Shown here piece by piece: positions 45,299-58,434 of a stretch of 64,000 nt of DNA. Below the pieces are notes generated by a model. That model searched no databases. It was given only the letters and a program-made list of their open reading frames with translations, and had not been told where the DNA came from. The stretch covers positions 372,001 to 436,000 of the forward strand of contig JACATO010001136.1 of the NCBI GenBank assembly GCA_018389105.1. Reading direction: 5' to 3'. Source of the stretch: Nautilus pompilius. Its lineage: Eukaryota; Mollusca; Cephalopoda; Nautilida; Nautilidae. The position numbers were made by a program, and so were the translations under genes. The number at the start of each line of letters is the position of its first letter. The stretch's first letter is position 1.

Positions 45299-47503
45299 GC
45301 CAAGTTCTCTCCCCCCCCCCCCACCACCCGGTAAATCCCTGGCTGACCTTTGCTAGGTTTGATTATTACCCACAAGTTCTCTCCCCCCCCACACCACCCG
45401 GTAAATCCCTGGCTGACCTTTGCTAGGTTTGATTATTACCCACAAGTTCTCTCTCCCCCCCATCATCCGGTAAATCCCTGGCTGACCTTTGCTAGGTTTG
45501 ATTATTACCCACAAGTTCTCTCCCCCCCCACACCACCCGGTAAATCCCTGGCTGACCTTTGCTAGGTTTGATTATTACCCACAAGTTCTCTCCCCCCCAC
45601 CACCCGGTAAATCCCTGGCTGACCTTTGCTAGGTTTGATTATTACCCACAAGTTCTCTCCCCCCCACCACCCGGTAAATCCCTGGCTGACCTTTGCTAGG
45701 TTTGATTATTACCCACAGTTCTCTCTCCCCCCCACCACCCGGTAAATCCCTGGCTGACCTTTGCTAGGTTTGATTATTACCCACAAGTTCTCTCCCCCCC
45801 CCCACCACCACCACCCGGTAAATCCCTGGCTGACCTTTGCTAGGTTTGATTATTACCCACAGTTCTCTCTCCCCCCCACCACCCGGTAAATCCCTGGCTG
45901 ACCTTTGCTAGGTTTGATTATTACCCACAGTTCTCTCTCCTCCCCACCACCCGGTAAATCCCTGGCTGACCTTTGCTAGGTTTGATTATTACCCACAGTC
46001 TCCCCCCCACCACCCGGTAAATCCCTGGCTGACCTTTGCTAGGTTTGATTATTACCCACAGTTCTCTCCCCCCACCACCACCCGGTAAATCCCTGGCTGA
46101 CCTTTGCTAGGTTTGATTATTACCCACAAGTTCTCTCCCCCCCACCACCACCACCCGGTAAATCCCTGGCTGACCTTTGCTAGGTTTGATTATTACCCAC
46201 AGTTCTCTCTCCCCCCCACCACCCGGTAAATCCCTGGCTGACCTTTGCTAGGTTTGATGATTACCCACACAGTTCTCTCTCCCCCCACCACCCGGTAAAT
46301 CCCTGGCTGACCTTTGCTAGGTTTGATTATTACCCACAGTTCTCTCCCCCCCCCACCCGGTAAATCCCTGGCTGACCTTTGCTAGGTTTGATTATTACCC
46401 ACAAGTTCTCTCCCCCCCCCCCCACCACCCGGTAAATCCCTGGCTGACCTTTGCTAGGTTTGATTATTACCCACAGTTCTCTCTCCTCCCCACCACCCGG
46501 TAAATCCCTGGCTGACCTTTGCTAGGTTTGATTATTACCCACAGTTCTCTCCCCCCCCACCACCCGGTAAATCCCTGGCTGACCTTTGCTAGGTTTGATT
46601 ATTACCCACAGTTCTCTCCCCCACCACCACCCGGTAAATCCCTGGCTGACCTTTGCTAGGTTTGATTATTACCCACAAGTTCTCTCCCCCCCACCACCAC
46701 CACCCGGTAAATCCCTGGCTGACCTTTGCTAGGTTTGATTATTACCCACAGTTCTCTCTCCCCCCCCACCACCCGGTAAATCCCTGGCTGACCTTTGCTA
46801 GGTTTGATTATTACCCACAAGTTCTCTCCCCCCCCACCACCCGGTAAATCCCTGGCTGACCTTTGCTAGGTTTGATTATTACCCACAAGTTCTCTCCCCC
46901 CCACCACCACCACCCGGTAAATCCCTGGCTGACCTTTGCTAGGTTTGATTATTACCCACAGTTCTCTCCCCCCCCACCACCCGGTAAATCCCTGGCTGAC
47001 CTTTGCTAGGTTTGATTATTACCCACAAGTTCTCTCCCCCCACCACCACCACCCGGTAAATCCCTGGCTGACCTTTGCTAGGTTTGATTATTACCCACAG
47101 TTCTCTCTCCCCCCCCACCACCCGGTAAATCCCTGGCTGACCTTTGCTAGGTTTGATTATTACCCACAGTTCTCTCCCCCCACCACCACCCGGTAAATCC
47201 CTGGCTGACCTTTGCTAGGTTTGATTATTACCCACAGTTCTCTCTCCCCCCCACCACCCGGTAAATCCCTGGCTGACCTTGCTAGGTTTGATTATTACCC
47301 ACAGTTCTCTCTCCCCCCCCCCACCCGGTAAATCCCTGGCTGACCTTTGCTAGGTTTGATTATTACCCACAGTTCTCTCCCCCCCACCACCCGGTAAATC
47401 CCTGGCTGACCTTTGCTAGGTTTGATTATTACCCACAAGTTCTCTCCCCCCACCACCACCCGGTAAATCCCTGGCTGACCTTTGCTAGGTTTGATTATTA
47501 CCC
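45299..47503. repeat. Minisatellite of about 69 bp, about 32 copies
   Basis: Each unit has a nearly invariant core: CCGGTAAATCCCTGGCTGAC, then CTTTGCTAGG, then TTTGATTATTACCCACA. A variable linker follows, with (A)GTTCTCTC, a C-run of about 5-12 and one to three CAC triplets. Thirty-two copies of the TTTGATTATTA step are counted. Only isolated core changes are seen (GATGATTA near 46254 and a lost T near 47277), so homogenisation is recent or ongoing. Open frames repeating FDYYPQ are artefacts. Confidence 0.95.
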
Positions 47504-50500
47504 GCCCCTCTTTTCGTTCTGAAGACGGGCACTTTACCTAAAATTTGTAATCAGACGTTGTGTTTTTTTCTTCTTACGAAAATCTATTTAACCATCTTCT
47601 TCATTCAGACCTGTCGCGGAACGAGAGAAATCGATAAAATCCGTTAATGGTTTGAAATTATTTTGGCATAAAACCAAAACTGCATTTGAATAAATCTGCA
47701 TGAATATTTAGGGATAAAGAAAAATATATATAAACGCGATTTTTTTTTTTTGTTGCTTAAATTAGTCTCAGATATTTTCCCCCCAAAGGAAATAACATTA
47801 AATAACAACATCTAAAATAGTGTTTTCTTCTTCTCTGTTCGTTAAGCAACGAAAGAAAAACAAACTGCTGTCGTGCACATCACGATAGAAATCCGCCAAG
47901 ACAGTAGAGGAATTAATTCTGCGGACAAGTCAGAAGTTACTCCAACAAGAATTCTTTTCGCGAAGCGGGGGTGGGGGGTGGGGGAGATAACGCGTAAGTA
48001 CGAACCAGATGCTGAGACCGCGACAACACCGGGAGAGATGACGAAGACGATGGCTTCCGATCAGCGCCAGAGGCTGGGCTTCGGCCGGTTCTCGGATGGT
48101 GGAAGAAGTTCGGACGTCCGTCGCGCCCGGTTTACAAACGGTCACGAATATTTGACGTTTTTTAATTGCAGCGAAGGTTCGGTTGCAGTTCGTTCTCCGC
48201 GCCTCCCCATCTCCGCCGCCAAAGATGTAATTACGAGGAGAACTCGAAGCTCTTTTCGCGAAGGAGGAGAAGAAACCCCATCACTTCTAAAACTTCGGCC
48301 TGGTCCATGGCGTTTTACAGCAAAGACGTCAGCCACATAAGCTTTAGGTATTTTAACGGGGGAAAGGGTAGCATTGGGTCGTTTCCGGTCTGAAGGCACC
48401 ATCAGATTTTTACTGACACAAGCCTTCAGATGAGGAGCCTTTGAGACACAATGAAAGCCAGCCTTTGTTTTGAATCATTTTGCAGGATATTAAGAAAATG
48501 CCGTCTACAAGTCCGTACACGTGACGGTCATAGTGATATGTTTTACCAAAGTTACTTTCCCCACACAAACAAAAAAACAACCACATGTTTTATTTTTTTA
48601 AAAGACGTAAATGCCACTTCTAGTTTAAAATAATAAACGATAGAAAATACTGGACCGCTAAACGGGGGCATAAATCCCTATTTATAAAAAGTAGACAATA
48701 AAGCGTATTTAAGCTTAGAAACCTTGGATACAAATCCCCAACTATTACTTTTTTAGGGTTAGGAAATTGGTTTTTTTTGTAATATCCTTTTAAAAAATAC
48801 AAGAAAATCTCAAATATGTTCCTCGAGACCAAATGCTAAATTATGTTAGGCTTATTAATAGTTTTATTAAATTATTTGTCTTGTTTAAGTGTTATTCTAC
48901 TAAAATTACTAATAAGGTGGTTAAGTTTCGTTGTACTATCTGTGGTAAATTCCTCTAAAAGGCGAATGTCAACACTTTATTTAGTTATGTAAACATTCAT
49001 TCAATACTTTTTATCTTTTAATCAGTTGGCAGCTGGGAATGACGTTAGGGGGCGCTAAAATAAGAAAGGGCGCTAACTGTGATTCGGAAAACACGGAGAC
49101 AGTTTGGCGCAGACGTAAACGGGTCTTATAAATATCGCAATAGAAAGCATTTTTAGAATTTTTACTCATATTCAGGTATAAAACATTTTTTTTATTAATG
49201 TATATAAACTATAACCTTTATCCTATTTTTACTGTATGTAGGTCGAGCCTCTAGCGGTATTAAACGACTTCTCTTGTATAATACGCTCATGTTCATAACC
49301 CCCCCATAAAACATTTAGGAGTGAATACCTATGTTTGGAAATTGTGATATATTGCACTTGTGTTGTTAGGGAGCCAGCTTACTGTATACACCGACGAGTA
49401 AGCATGAATCACAGGTCGGGGTTTTGCTGTCACGCACCGGTTTTAGGTCGGTGTCTGTTATAAACCAGCACCAGCCAGACTGCTGGGTTTATGGAAGTAA
49501 GTAAGAGAGATCAGTGTCGAGTGCCCCTGACTGAAGAACTGGCTGGCTCCACGCGCGGGCGCCGTGTAATAAGCGAAAGTGGTCAGCGAGAAGCTGGGAA
49601 ATGAACACCGGGGAAACTGGTTTCAGATCTGTGTCTCAGCAATGATGGTAGCCTGATTGGTCCCATTGTTAGGCCTCTTTGCGGATAACCAATCCGGAAA
49701 TATATAACGGCAGCGCCTAAATGTCAGTTTTAATTTTAAAGAAATGCTGTAAAAACCAAAATTATTATTCTTTCACCGAATCTGCAAAAAAAATCGCTTG
49801 GGGAGGAGGAAGTAAACAACATCCTCTCACGATTTATTTGGTTCTGTAACCAGTCAAATTGTAATTACAATAGCTGTCATTTTCTCGCCATTATTTACTA
49901 TTTACCTTCTTCTATTACCGACAACCTGTTCCGAGTAGTGCCAATGGCAGGAACCTAAGAGATTTGTCATGTAGACAGCGAGAGACGTGATAAGCACCCT
50001 GTGAAACTGGCACGCCAGCCTAATGCCATTTCCACAGAGACCGGCGGCACCACAATTGAGATGAGGTGGCCAGGGACACAGTTGTGGAACAGTCTGCAAT
50101 ACAAACTATAGAGCCAGCCAGCATCATCATCATCGTCATCATCATCAAGAAGTAGTACTTGCAACACATAAAAGGACGTGGAAAGAATATCGCGAGTAAT
50201 TATTTACTATCACGTGTTTAAGAAAAGGGAGAGGGTGGAAACAAGAGAGACGGTTTCCATCAATAAATTGAATTATGACACACAGGGTTTCGAAAAGGTC
50301 GCACCTAATATAGGGGAAATGTTCTTTCCAGGTAAGTGATGGCTGCAAAACAAGAGAGCGGGCGATCTTGTTTTTCATGTAAAGAAGGCAGGATGCTTCA
50401 AATCGATTAGTCGCAGCAGAATTTGATGAAGAACCTCCAGAGAGACCTACGATTGATCAGTGACCCGTGGGAAGAAGAATCAATCGGTTTAAAGTAACGG

Positions 50501-53470
50501 GAAGCGTACAGGCAGGACAGGATGCTCAAACAACGATACATCGGCAGCAAGGGTATTGGGTCATCTTCTGAACAGCCAGGATTATCCAGGAAAATATAAG
50601 CCCCGGCTCTCTGTGTGTGTAGGTAAAATATATTAAAATTGGGATCGATCTAAGAGACATAGATAAGCATAAATTTATGATAGAGCGGTAAAGGTGGAAA
50701 TAAGAGCACAAAAATAGTTAGATAGAAATTTAAAAAATGGATTTTTACAGAGAGAATTTTCTCGAGCCTGATATTCTTTACTGTGCCAGATACGGTGTCT
50801 AATAGTGAATAACATTATTAGGAATTCGTCCTTTGTTTTCTCTGTTGAAAACAACAACAGTTTCATTATCTGTGACTTTGAAAATGTAATTCTTCTATTA
50901 CAGTGAGACAAAGAAGCAACGAGTTTATAAAACAGTTTTACTTTATGAGTTTTCCAAGACGGTAAATTCAAGTCTTTCTTCGCGTCATCGACGGTGCCGC
51001 CATCTGGTTTGTAACGTTATATAAAAAGGGAGACTACTCGTATATAGTTTTACTAAACGTCCTACAACATGGGAAGCATCTTTTGTCACACTTGCGTGTA
51101 AAAAAAAGCACGCGGAATTCGGTTACGGTTTAATGATTGAAATTCCTCATGTATTCCCTCCACACGCAGGAATCACCCACGTGATAGGGGACGGGTGAGA
51201 TGCAGAAATCTTGGTTTGTTCCATCGATCAGTTAGTTATCCACAGCTCAGTTTCATCTCGTCTATTTCAGCGTGCGCTCTGCCGGCCGGCCCCTCCCCCC
51301 TCAAGTCGTCCGTTCTTCGGTAGTTGTACAGTACGTACTCGCAGCTGTCTCTATTCGGGAATCCGATCGGAGAAAGGTCACAGCCGTTCTATTCGAATCG
51401 AAGGCGAAACCTCTCTAAGAAAAGAAGTTTATTGCCTGAAACTAAAAGAAGAAGAAAAAAACAAAAAAAAAACAGAAGCCAAAACTACGGTTCTTTTCCT
51501 AGCGTGACTGCTTTCTGTCGGCATCTTCCACAGACATTTCGCACCAACGCTTTTCCAATAAAAGGGGCAATAAAACCTGTTTCCATTGTACTAAATCCAA
51601 TCTTGTATTGGTATCCAGCCGGTAGCGATCAGAGTCGCTGCCTTCATTTCGAAACTCCGGGTACCGTAAGAAGCACACATACGGACGGATGCACGATATA
51701 TACTTTTGAGTAAAGCAGTGGCCAGGGCTATCGCATCGCCCCCATTTAAAGCAAAATATTGGGGTTCGTTGTGCATGATACAATTTAAAGATGCATTTTA
51801 AACTCAAAGCAAAGCGTTGTATTTATATTCGTATATCCTCCTCACCAAACATACGTAATGGTGGAGATGCGACCAGAGTAGTAAGGCAGAAATTCCAACA
51901 AAGGCACACTTCGTAATATTTCTCTGGCAGAAGATCATTAAAACAAATGTGATACTTAAACGATAAATCAGGAATAAAACAAAAGCTTCGGCGTAAGTAA
52001 TGGTACGATTGCGCTTAAAATGATCGAGATTATTTCGACTAATTCAATACCTTTGGTCACCACTGTGCAAGGCTTACACAGCCTATTAACAGATGTAAAA
52101 AGGCTGAAATCACTGAGGCACACAGAGGCTTGGAAAAAAGCACAGAACGTAGACGGCTTTTGGCCATATCAGACATCAGAGCGCGATTAAGTTTACCGAA
52201 AAATTTTAAAAAGATAAAGCAAATAGCGTAAAATATTGTATTAGATGTGTTGTGTTTTTTTGTTTTTTTCGTCTATCGATCTCTGCAAATAAGATGAATT
52301 TTCAAACATTGGAGACAGCCCTGGCGAGAGAACGTACGTCACTTTCGAATTCCGAAATGAAATCTTTCCTACATCCTTTAATTTAGGACGAAATCGGAGT
52401 ACCCGGATAAAACTCACACAACCGGCTGGTGAAGAAAGGCGAGAAGAAGACATGTCAGGGTGGCACGCCAACAAAAAAATTTTTTAAAATTCACCGCCAA
52501 CTGGAAATCGAACTCGGGCTCTCAGCCCTTTAAAGCTAACCACTAGACCACCGGCCACCCGCATTAAAGACGCGAACCTGGCCCCGGTATTGTCATTGCC
52601 AGGCTACTGACCGGGAGTGAATAGACAAATGAAGCTGCTAAACCTCGTGTGTTATCGACTTCAGCAAAGGTTTATTTCATGACAGACCTGATAGGGGGCG
52701 CCACACTAGTACTGACTTTCATGATGACCATTACGTCAGCTGTCTGGCTCAACGTAACAGCACTATTTTAGTACGTACTATCGGGAACGAATTGTGTCGT
52801 TTGTGCGGGGCCCAAATCTCCGACAAGACTGATCGTCTGCTAATCCACACGCTAGACGCCCAGCACCAGCACATCGCAGGGCGAGAGACTGGCTGTGTCA
52901 CGTGACCACACGGTAAAGCAAGAGCCCCAACTGCGCAAGAATGGCCGCACCTAACGTCTTCCATGAGTTGCTTTGACAGGCAGGTGGAACAATACCACCA
53001 CCATCAGGCTATCTAGCCGACAGCGCGTGAAGCACAGAGTCAACGCTGTGGTGCGAGTCACAGGCGGCCGTACAAGCTACTAAAGGTCAGGTAACTTTAG
53101 GGTGCATAACCGGCGGCTGCTCGTTGCCATTATGACGTCACTAAACGCATCGAACTGTGTCCAGGTATCACGAAAAATGGACTATAGTCAATTTCGAATC
53201 GTGAGAAATATTTCATCCCCATACCAACTTGATCAGTGTATTGTTGTAGAAAGTTTTAATTTTTATTACAAAATTTGTTCATAAAAAAATTAAACAAACA
53301 AAGGAACGGAAAGCTGGCGAGATTATAGTAAAGCAACAACACAGGTTGGAAAGGAAAAAGAATACATTTACGACGCAGAGTTATATTTCTCGGGAAACCA
53401 TTTTAAGTTTCCAATAATTCAACAATCATTCTTTCCTTTTAACTGATATCTATTAATTTCTAACTTTGTT
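47504..53470. other. Mostly unassigned DNA
   Basis: Includes a GC-rich stretch at 47930-48400 with a 155-codon open frame (47873-48340) lacking known domains, a CAT triplet repeat near 50123-50147, and the tRNA-Glu-like SINE at 52492. No gene can be supported. Confidence 0.4.
52492..52562 (-). repeat. tRNA-Glu-like SINE head
   Basis: On the minus strand GTGGTCTAGTGGTTAGC (52550-52534) is an excellent A-box match to tRNA-Glu, and GAGTTCGATTTCC (52515-52503) is a good B-box. The anticodon arm is not a proper 7-nt loop, so this is a tRNA-derived element or tRNA pseudogene rather than a functional tRNA. Confidence 0.6.
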
Positions 53471-53475
53471 ATTTT

Positions 53476-53558
53476 TAAAAAAAAAAACAAAAACAACAAC
53501 AACAAACGTTTTATTCTAATCAAAAATTTAAAAAAAAAAACAAAAACAACAACAACAA
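53476..53558. repeat. Duplicated A-rich segment
   Basis: A run of A followed by CAAAAACAACAACAACAAA occurs twice about 50 bp apart, suggesting a local duplication or two similar poly(A)-like tails. Confidence 0.6.
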
Positions 53559-53620
53559 AATATCACTATGAATTCCAGTAATGAGAAACATTAAAGCGTT
53601 TACCTCTGGTCGAATCGATA

Positions 53621-53644
53621 CATCACGTGACGTGTCACGTGATG
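53621..53644. promoter_or_regulatory. Palindrome with two CACGTG E-boxes
   Basis: CATCACGTGAC and GTCACGTGATG are exact inverted copies separated by GT. Each holds a CACGTG core of the type bound by USF, MITF and TFEB family bHLH-zip factors. A further CCACGTG lies at about 53652. No gene start is recognised nearby. Confidence 0.45.
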
Positions 53645-54545
53645 TAATCGCCACGTGTTTTTTTTTTAAAACCCAAGTAGAAGAACGTATAGCAAAGCTG
53701 GAATTAGAAGACCAAAAAAAAAAAAAAAAAATTCTTTTTAAAAAAAAGAAGCAGTAATGAAGTGAAAGTTTTTAACTTACACCCGCTTTCTAAAAATTTC
53801 CCTGTCAGTTTGTTCCCGCTTCTGTTGCTGGCTGGCTGGCTAGAGTTCCAAAACCACACCTGGACGTTAGACCAGCGGTCAGACATCCATTAAGGGGAAA
53901 CAATCACGATGTTAGTGCATCACACCGCTACCGCAGTCATTCCTGGAACCACTGCGATTGTTCAAGGTTATCAAATGTATACTTTCAGTATTTCTTCTGT
54001 ATTTATAACGAGAGAGAGAGAGAGAATTGAAACTGCAGCCATGTTTGTACTTCTTTTTGGAAATCGTGACGTTATCAAGAGGGGATATGAAGTGTTAATG
54101 TAAACTAGTTATACTGCGATTACTGCTCTTTAAATAACAATTCTAATACATTCATAGTTGATAATCATTGCACAACTATTGGTTGTGCGCTAACATAATT
54201 TGCATATGTAACCATAGTAGTAATAAAAAAGAATAAATGGAAATGGCTTTCTATAGCATATTTTAGTGTATATTACACAGGTCGTTTCTTCTTAATTCTG
54301 TTTTTAATCCCATTTTGCATTTACTACAGCTATTAGTTTTTTTCGAGTGTTTTTCTTGCTGTAATATCCCATGTACCTGTCTCTACTCTTTATGTTCTTA
54401 CAGGAGAATGGCAGAACATGGAAACCCCAGCCGCGGGGCGAGATCTGTCCATCGCACTTCTTTTTGGTTTACCATCACCATCTTCTTAAATATTGGAAAA
54501 AATATTAATTTGCTTATTTTGGTAACGAACAACTTGGCATCAGTA

Positions 54546-54558
54546 AATAATAATAATA

Positions 54559-54596
<38 letters not shown>
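54546..54596. repeat. (AAT)n microsatellite
   Basis: Pure AAT repeat with one lost base. A complementary (ATT)n tract lies 200 bp to the right. Confidence 0.92.
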
Positions 54597-54796
54597 TAGA
54601 TACCAAAATTTTCAAAAACCAGCCTACGGAATATGGATAAGAAGTGACGATGTCGGGTTATGTCACCAGTGACGTCACGTCATATCTGTGTTTGGTTCTC
54701 TGTAGATGCTATCTTAAAATTTGCTAAGTTGTTATGATTAATGAAGTTAGGATTTTAGTTAAATTGCAAAAACTTATTTTTTTTGAAAATACCTAT

Positions 54797-54849
<53 letters not shown>

Positions 54850-54850
54850 T
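54797..54850. repeat. (ATT)n microsatellite
   Basis: About 17 ATT triplets, in the opposite sense to the AAT tract at 54546-54596. Confidence 0.92.
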
Positions 54851-54918
54851 TCCAAAAATAAAATTATAATTTATGCAAATATATCATTATGAAACAAACA
54901 ACACACACACACACACAC

Positions 54919-55006
54919 ACACCTGGATATTATGACCTTTCTAGTTAAGGGATACGAGACACACCTGGATATTATGACCTTTCTAGTTAAGGGATACGAC
55001 ACACAC
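54919..55006. repeat. Tandem duplication after a (CA)n tract
   Basis: A segment of about 42 bp beginning ACACCTGGATATTATGACC is present twice in direct succession, next to (CA)n at 54900-54922. Confidence 0.85.
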
Positions 55007-55286
55007 TGTGTTTAGGTTGAATTAAAATGAAACAACAACAGGAAAATTTAAAAAAAACAAAACATTGTTTATCTTCCAGCAGCGATCTTCAAGTAAACAG
55101 GTGCATTCAAAAATATAAGCCAAGGGACGTAAATGTACCAGGCGCCAACAAAGTTCTTCCCCTTAGACAACGTACGCAGCCACTCTACCTAATATTTTTG
55201 ATTTACTCCAAAATAGCTGAAATAAAATAATAAATTTACGGTGCAAGTTTGAAATAAGTTATTTAAAAATAGAATATATAGTGTCC

Positions 55287-55289
<3 letters not shown>

Positions 55290-55322
<33 letters not shown>

Positions 55323-55336
55323 TGCGCGCGCGCATA
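55290..55336. repeat. (GT)n to (GC)n alternating tract
   Basis: About 28 bp of GT pass into GCGCGTGCGCGCGCGC, a strong Z-DNA-prone composition. Confidence 0.9.
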
Positions 55337-58076
55337 GACAATATATCTAAAGTAGATGTAAAACTGTGACGATACTCGGTAGTGCGGGTGTCCGCTTACA
55401 TACGCATGCTCACCGAACGCGCCCCCCTCCCTCGCTCGTATCCGTAATTTAAAATTTCTAATCTATTTATTATCAGGTCGCCCTACTTTTCCCTTCAGTC
55501 TTTCTCACTTTCCCGTGTTATCCTTTTATTTTTGTCTTTCTTTCTTCAACAACCGTCATTTAAAGCGGCTCAGACGGCAATTTTCTCGGGTAGAAACCAG
55601 TCAGTCCTTCTAAAGTTCTACGTTGAAATATGGTGGACCGGGTCTGACATCAACCGTCTCCTCAGCCGGAAACGTACTGGTCTGCAGCAATTAAAACCCG
55701 CACTAATGAAGTTAATGCTGAATCAACGGTTGGTTATCTGTCGAATCCCGGACCAGGCGAAACGTTAGCAACATAATTCCATATGCGTACGCGCGCACCC
55801 CCCCCCCATGCGGGCTTTAGCCAGTAAAACAGACTGTGATAATCATCATAGCGCTTATTTGCATAAAATCATTTTGCTTTCCCTATCCAGGCAAACAGTA
55901 AAAAAAAAACCTTAACTCTGTATCATTTTGGGGTTGGTTTCTAACAGAGGTCTTCGGGATGTCTCTCGGTACAAAATTCCGAATTCTCGTGGTTTCGCTA
56001 GTTGTTTGACCCGCCACCTGGTGAGCGGAAGTTCGTGCAAAGTCCGAACACGTCCGGCGTCGGCCGTCGACTCCCGAAATGCAGTCTGGGCGAAGCGGAG
56101 ATGAAAACAAATTGGCTAGGAAAAAACACAGGGTCGATTTTCGTTCTAAATAATAATTTTTAAAAAAAAAAAAAAATTGTTTACGCTTTTCCAGCTCATG
56201 GGATATTTATTAATTTGCTCTTTGCCACGGGATCAGATCTAGTGACAGAAAGCGAAGTTCACGTCTCTTTATTAGAATTCTGTCCGGATCGGGGGGGACT
56301 CGTCGTACCCAGGAAATGAAGTCGGACCCAACTGTCGCCCCCCCTGCCGGTTCCCAACTGATCTCGCACCGCAGGGCACCGCGGCGATAAAGCGTCCGCC
56401 GATTAACCCGTCTGGTCAGCGGAAACGAACACCATGTCAAACCTCACTAACCGACCCTGCAACTTCCTCTGCGCTGCATAGGGCAGTGATGCGATTTTAC
56501 AGTGGAAAATGCTGTTAAGTTCCATAAACTCCGTTAATCCTACCACGTCGTCACCGCCCTTTATCGGTCATTAGGTGACGCCCATACTAACAGGAAAGAA
56601 AAGCTGCGAGCGCCGACCGAGAACATCGGGAAGCGTCGAAATCCATCTGATTCTCCATTCAACAGCAGCAGTTATTGCTGTTTCTCTCAATATCGACATC
56701 TACTTTAAATCCGAGAAGTTTGCCTTTTTGGCGTGGAAGCCAATCGGCAAAAATTCCTGATACAATGGTATTTATTTATTTGCTGAATACTATTTCTACA
56801 TCACGATATTGTATTAAATGTAAGAGACAAAAAAACAAAAACGATGGGTGCATGAAACTTTGTTTCCAACATCCTTCGAGCTTAAGCCGAAATAAATCTA
56901 CTGAAACCGTTAATTAATTAATCTGTAAAGATTATAAAGTATTTAACACCAATACTTCTGTATCGATACTGGTTATGATAGTATAACGCAACTCTGAAGG
57001 CAAAGTCTTTTTTAAAAGTTTGTTTTATCTACATTTATGAATATATTTCTCTTTGTTGTAAATGAGAAAGCAAAACTCGTGGGTCTTTCTGGACACGTCC
57101 TTTCACTGGAGTTTTATCCCTGTTGAGTGGAATGGAGGCGAGGAAATACCCCCTGATGCTAATAGGCGCCCACGAGTTATCTGCCCATCCAGACGTCCAA
57201 CACGATCACCCCCCACCACCCCCTGAAGCACACAAATTTTTGTCAGACGCGTGTGCCAAGTTGATAATGGCGGAGAACTGTATGGGCTAAGTTTAAAAGA
57301 AGATAAATAAATAATCTTGAGCAAGAGAAGAACTACGCCATTACTTTCCGACAAAGCCCCCGTTGACCGAACTGCACTAACTCGACTGGACGTCAAATCA
57401 GCTTTAAGCCCTGCCGGCACCGAACACCACTTGGGCGAGGATTATCTTAAGAGCTCGGCCAAACGGCTGAATACTCTCATCTCGTGATTATAAACCAGCC
57501 GCCGAAAATGTCAATACAATTTTAAAAAAAGGGGGGGGGAAATAGAAAAAAAGACATTTGGTCGTGGATGTGTCTTGGCCAGGTTGGACGCAGTCCGGTA
57601 TGTTCTGCACTGCGCGGCGCGCCACCTTACGTGCACCGAGAGAACGAACTCCGCTCGCGCATCGGGTTGCACTTGTTCGCGCCGCTCCATCACTATAGAT
57701 TACTGGAACTTATCCATCCGTTGATTTCCATCCGTCGACGACATGACACAGTTTTATTTCGAAAGACTTCAATCTCTTACCAGGCCCGCGATAATTGCTG
57801 GAAGTAAATTCACCGCAATACGCCGATACAACGGAGGGAGGCAGAAAGTCACCTGAGTCCAGGGGCAGTCGTTCATAAGTACGCAGTTGATTCGGTTCTT
57901 GACAAACATGCAAATGATGTTGGTCACGTGGGTATCCAGGTGACCAGTAGTGACGTCTGGGTTCAGTTTTCGGCAAGGATTAATTAGTCAATACTACTGG
58001 ATGTTTGTTTTATTGCCTACGCCTCCAGTGTAAATCGATTAGTAAGCCGAAATCTGTTCAGCAGCCACAACAATAA
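55337..58076. other. Unassigned DNA with GC-rich patches
   Basis: GC-richer segments lie at about 55930-56060 and 56270-56420. No gene, RNA or transposon motif is recognised. Confidence 0.4.
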
Positions 58077-58086
58077 CAACAACAAC

Positions 58087-58161
<75 letters not shown>
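58077..58161. repeat. (AAC)n(AAT)n microsatellite
   Basis: A few AAC triplets lead into more than 20 AAT triplets. Confidence 0.95.
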
Positions 58162-58434
58162 TCCTCCAATGTGGCTGTTCAAGATAAATGCGGAAGTAAA
58201 AACAGATTTATTTGGATAAACGGCAGAGAAACGTGAAAGTCTACAGATGAGGACGGAGATTCTCGGCTTTGACTGAGCACGTGACATCTGTCAACGGAAA
58301 CTAATTAATACGATGTCACCTGAGATGAGCACGCTGGATGGCTAGGTAAACGTAGCTGCTGAAAAGTCGAGCAACGTGCGGTTTTACTTTGGTATTCGTT
58401 TTAAACCCTAATCGGGCACCTTGGCCGCCATCGT

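Noticed and set aside
45217-47196. Repeated FDYYPQ and LTFARF open frames
   Set aside because: They follow the 69 bp satellite and shift frame with C-run length; no start or gene context.
52492-52562. Functional tRNA-Glu gene
   Set aside because: A- and B-boxes are good but the anticodon arm has no 7-nt loop and the acceptor stem does not pair well.
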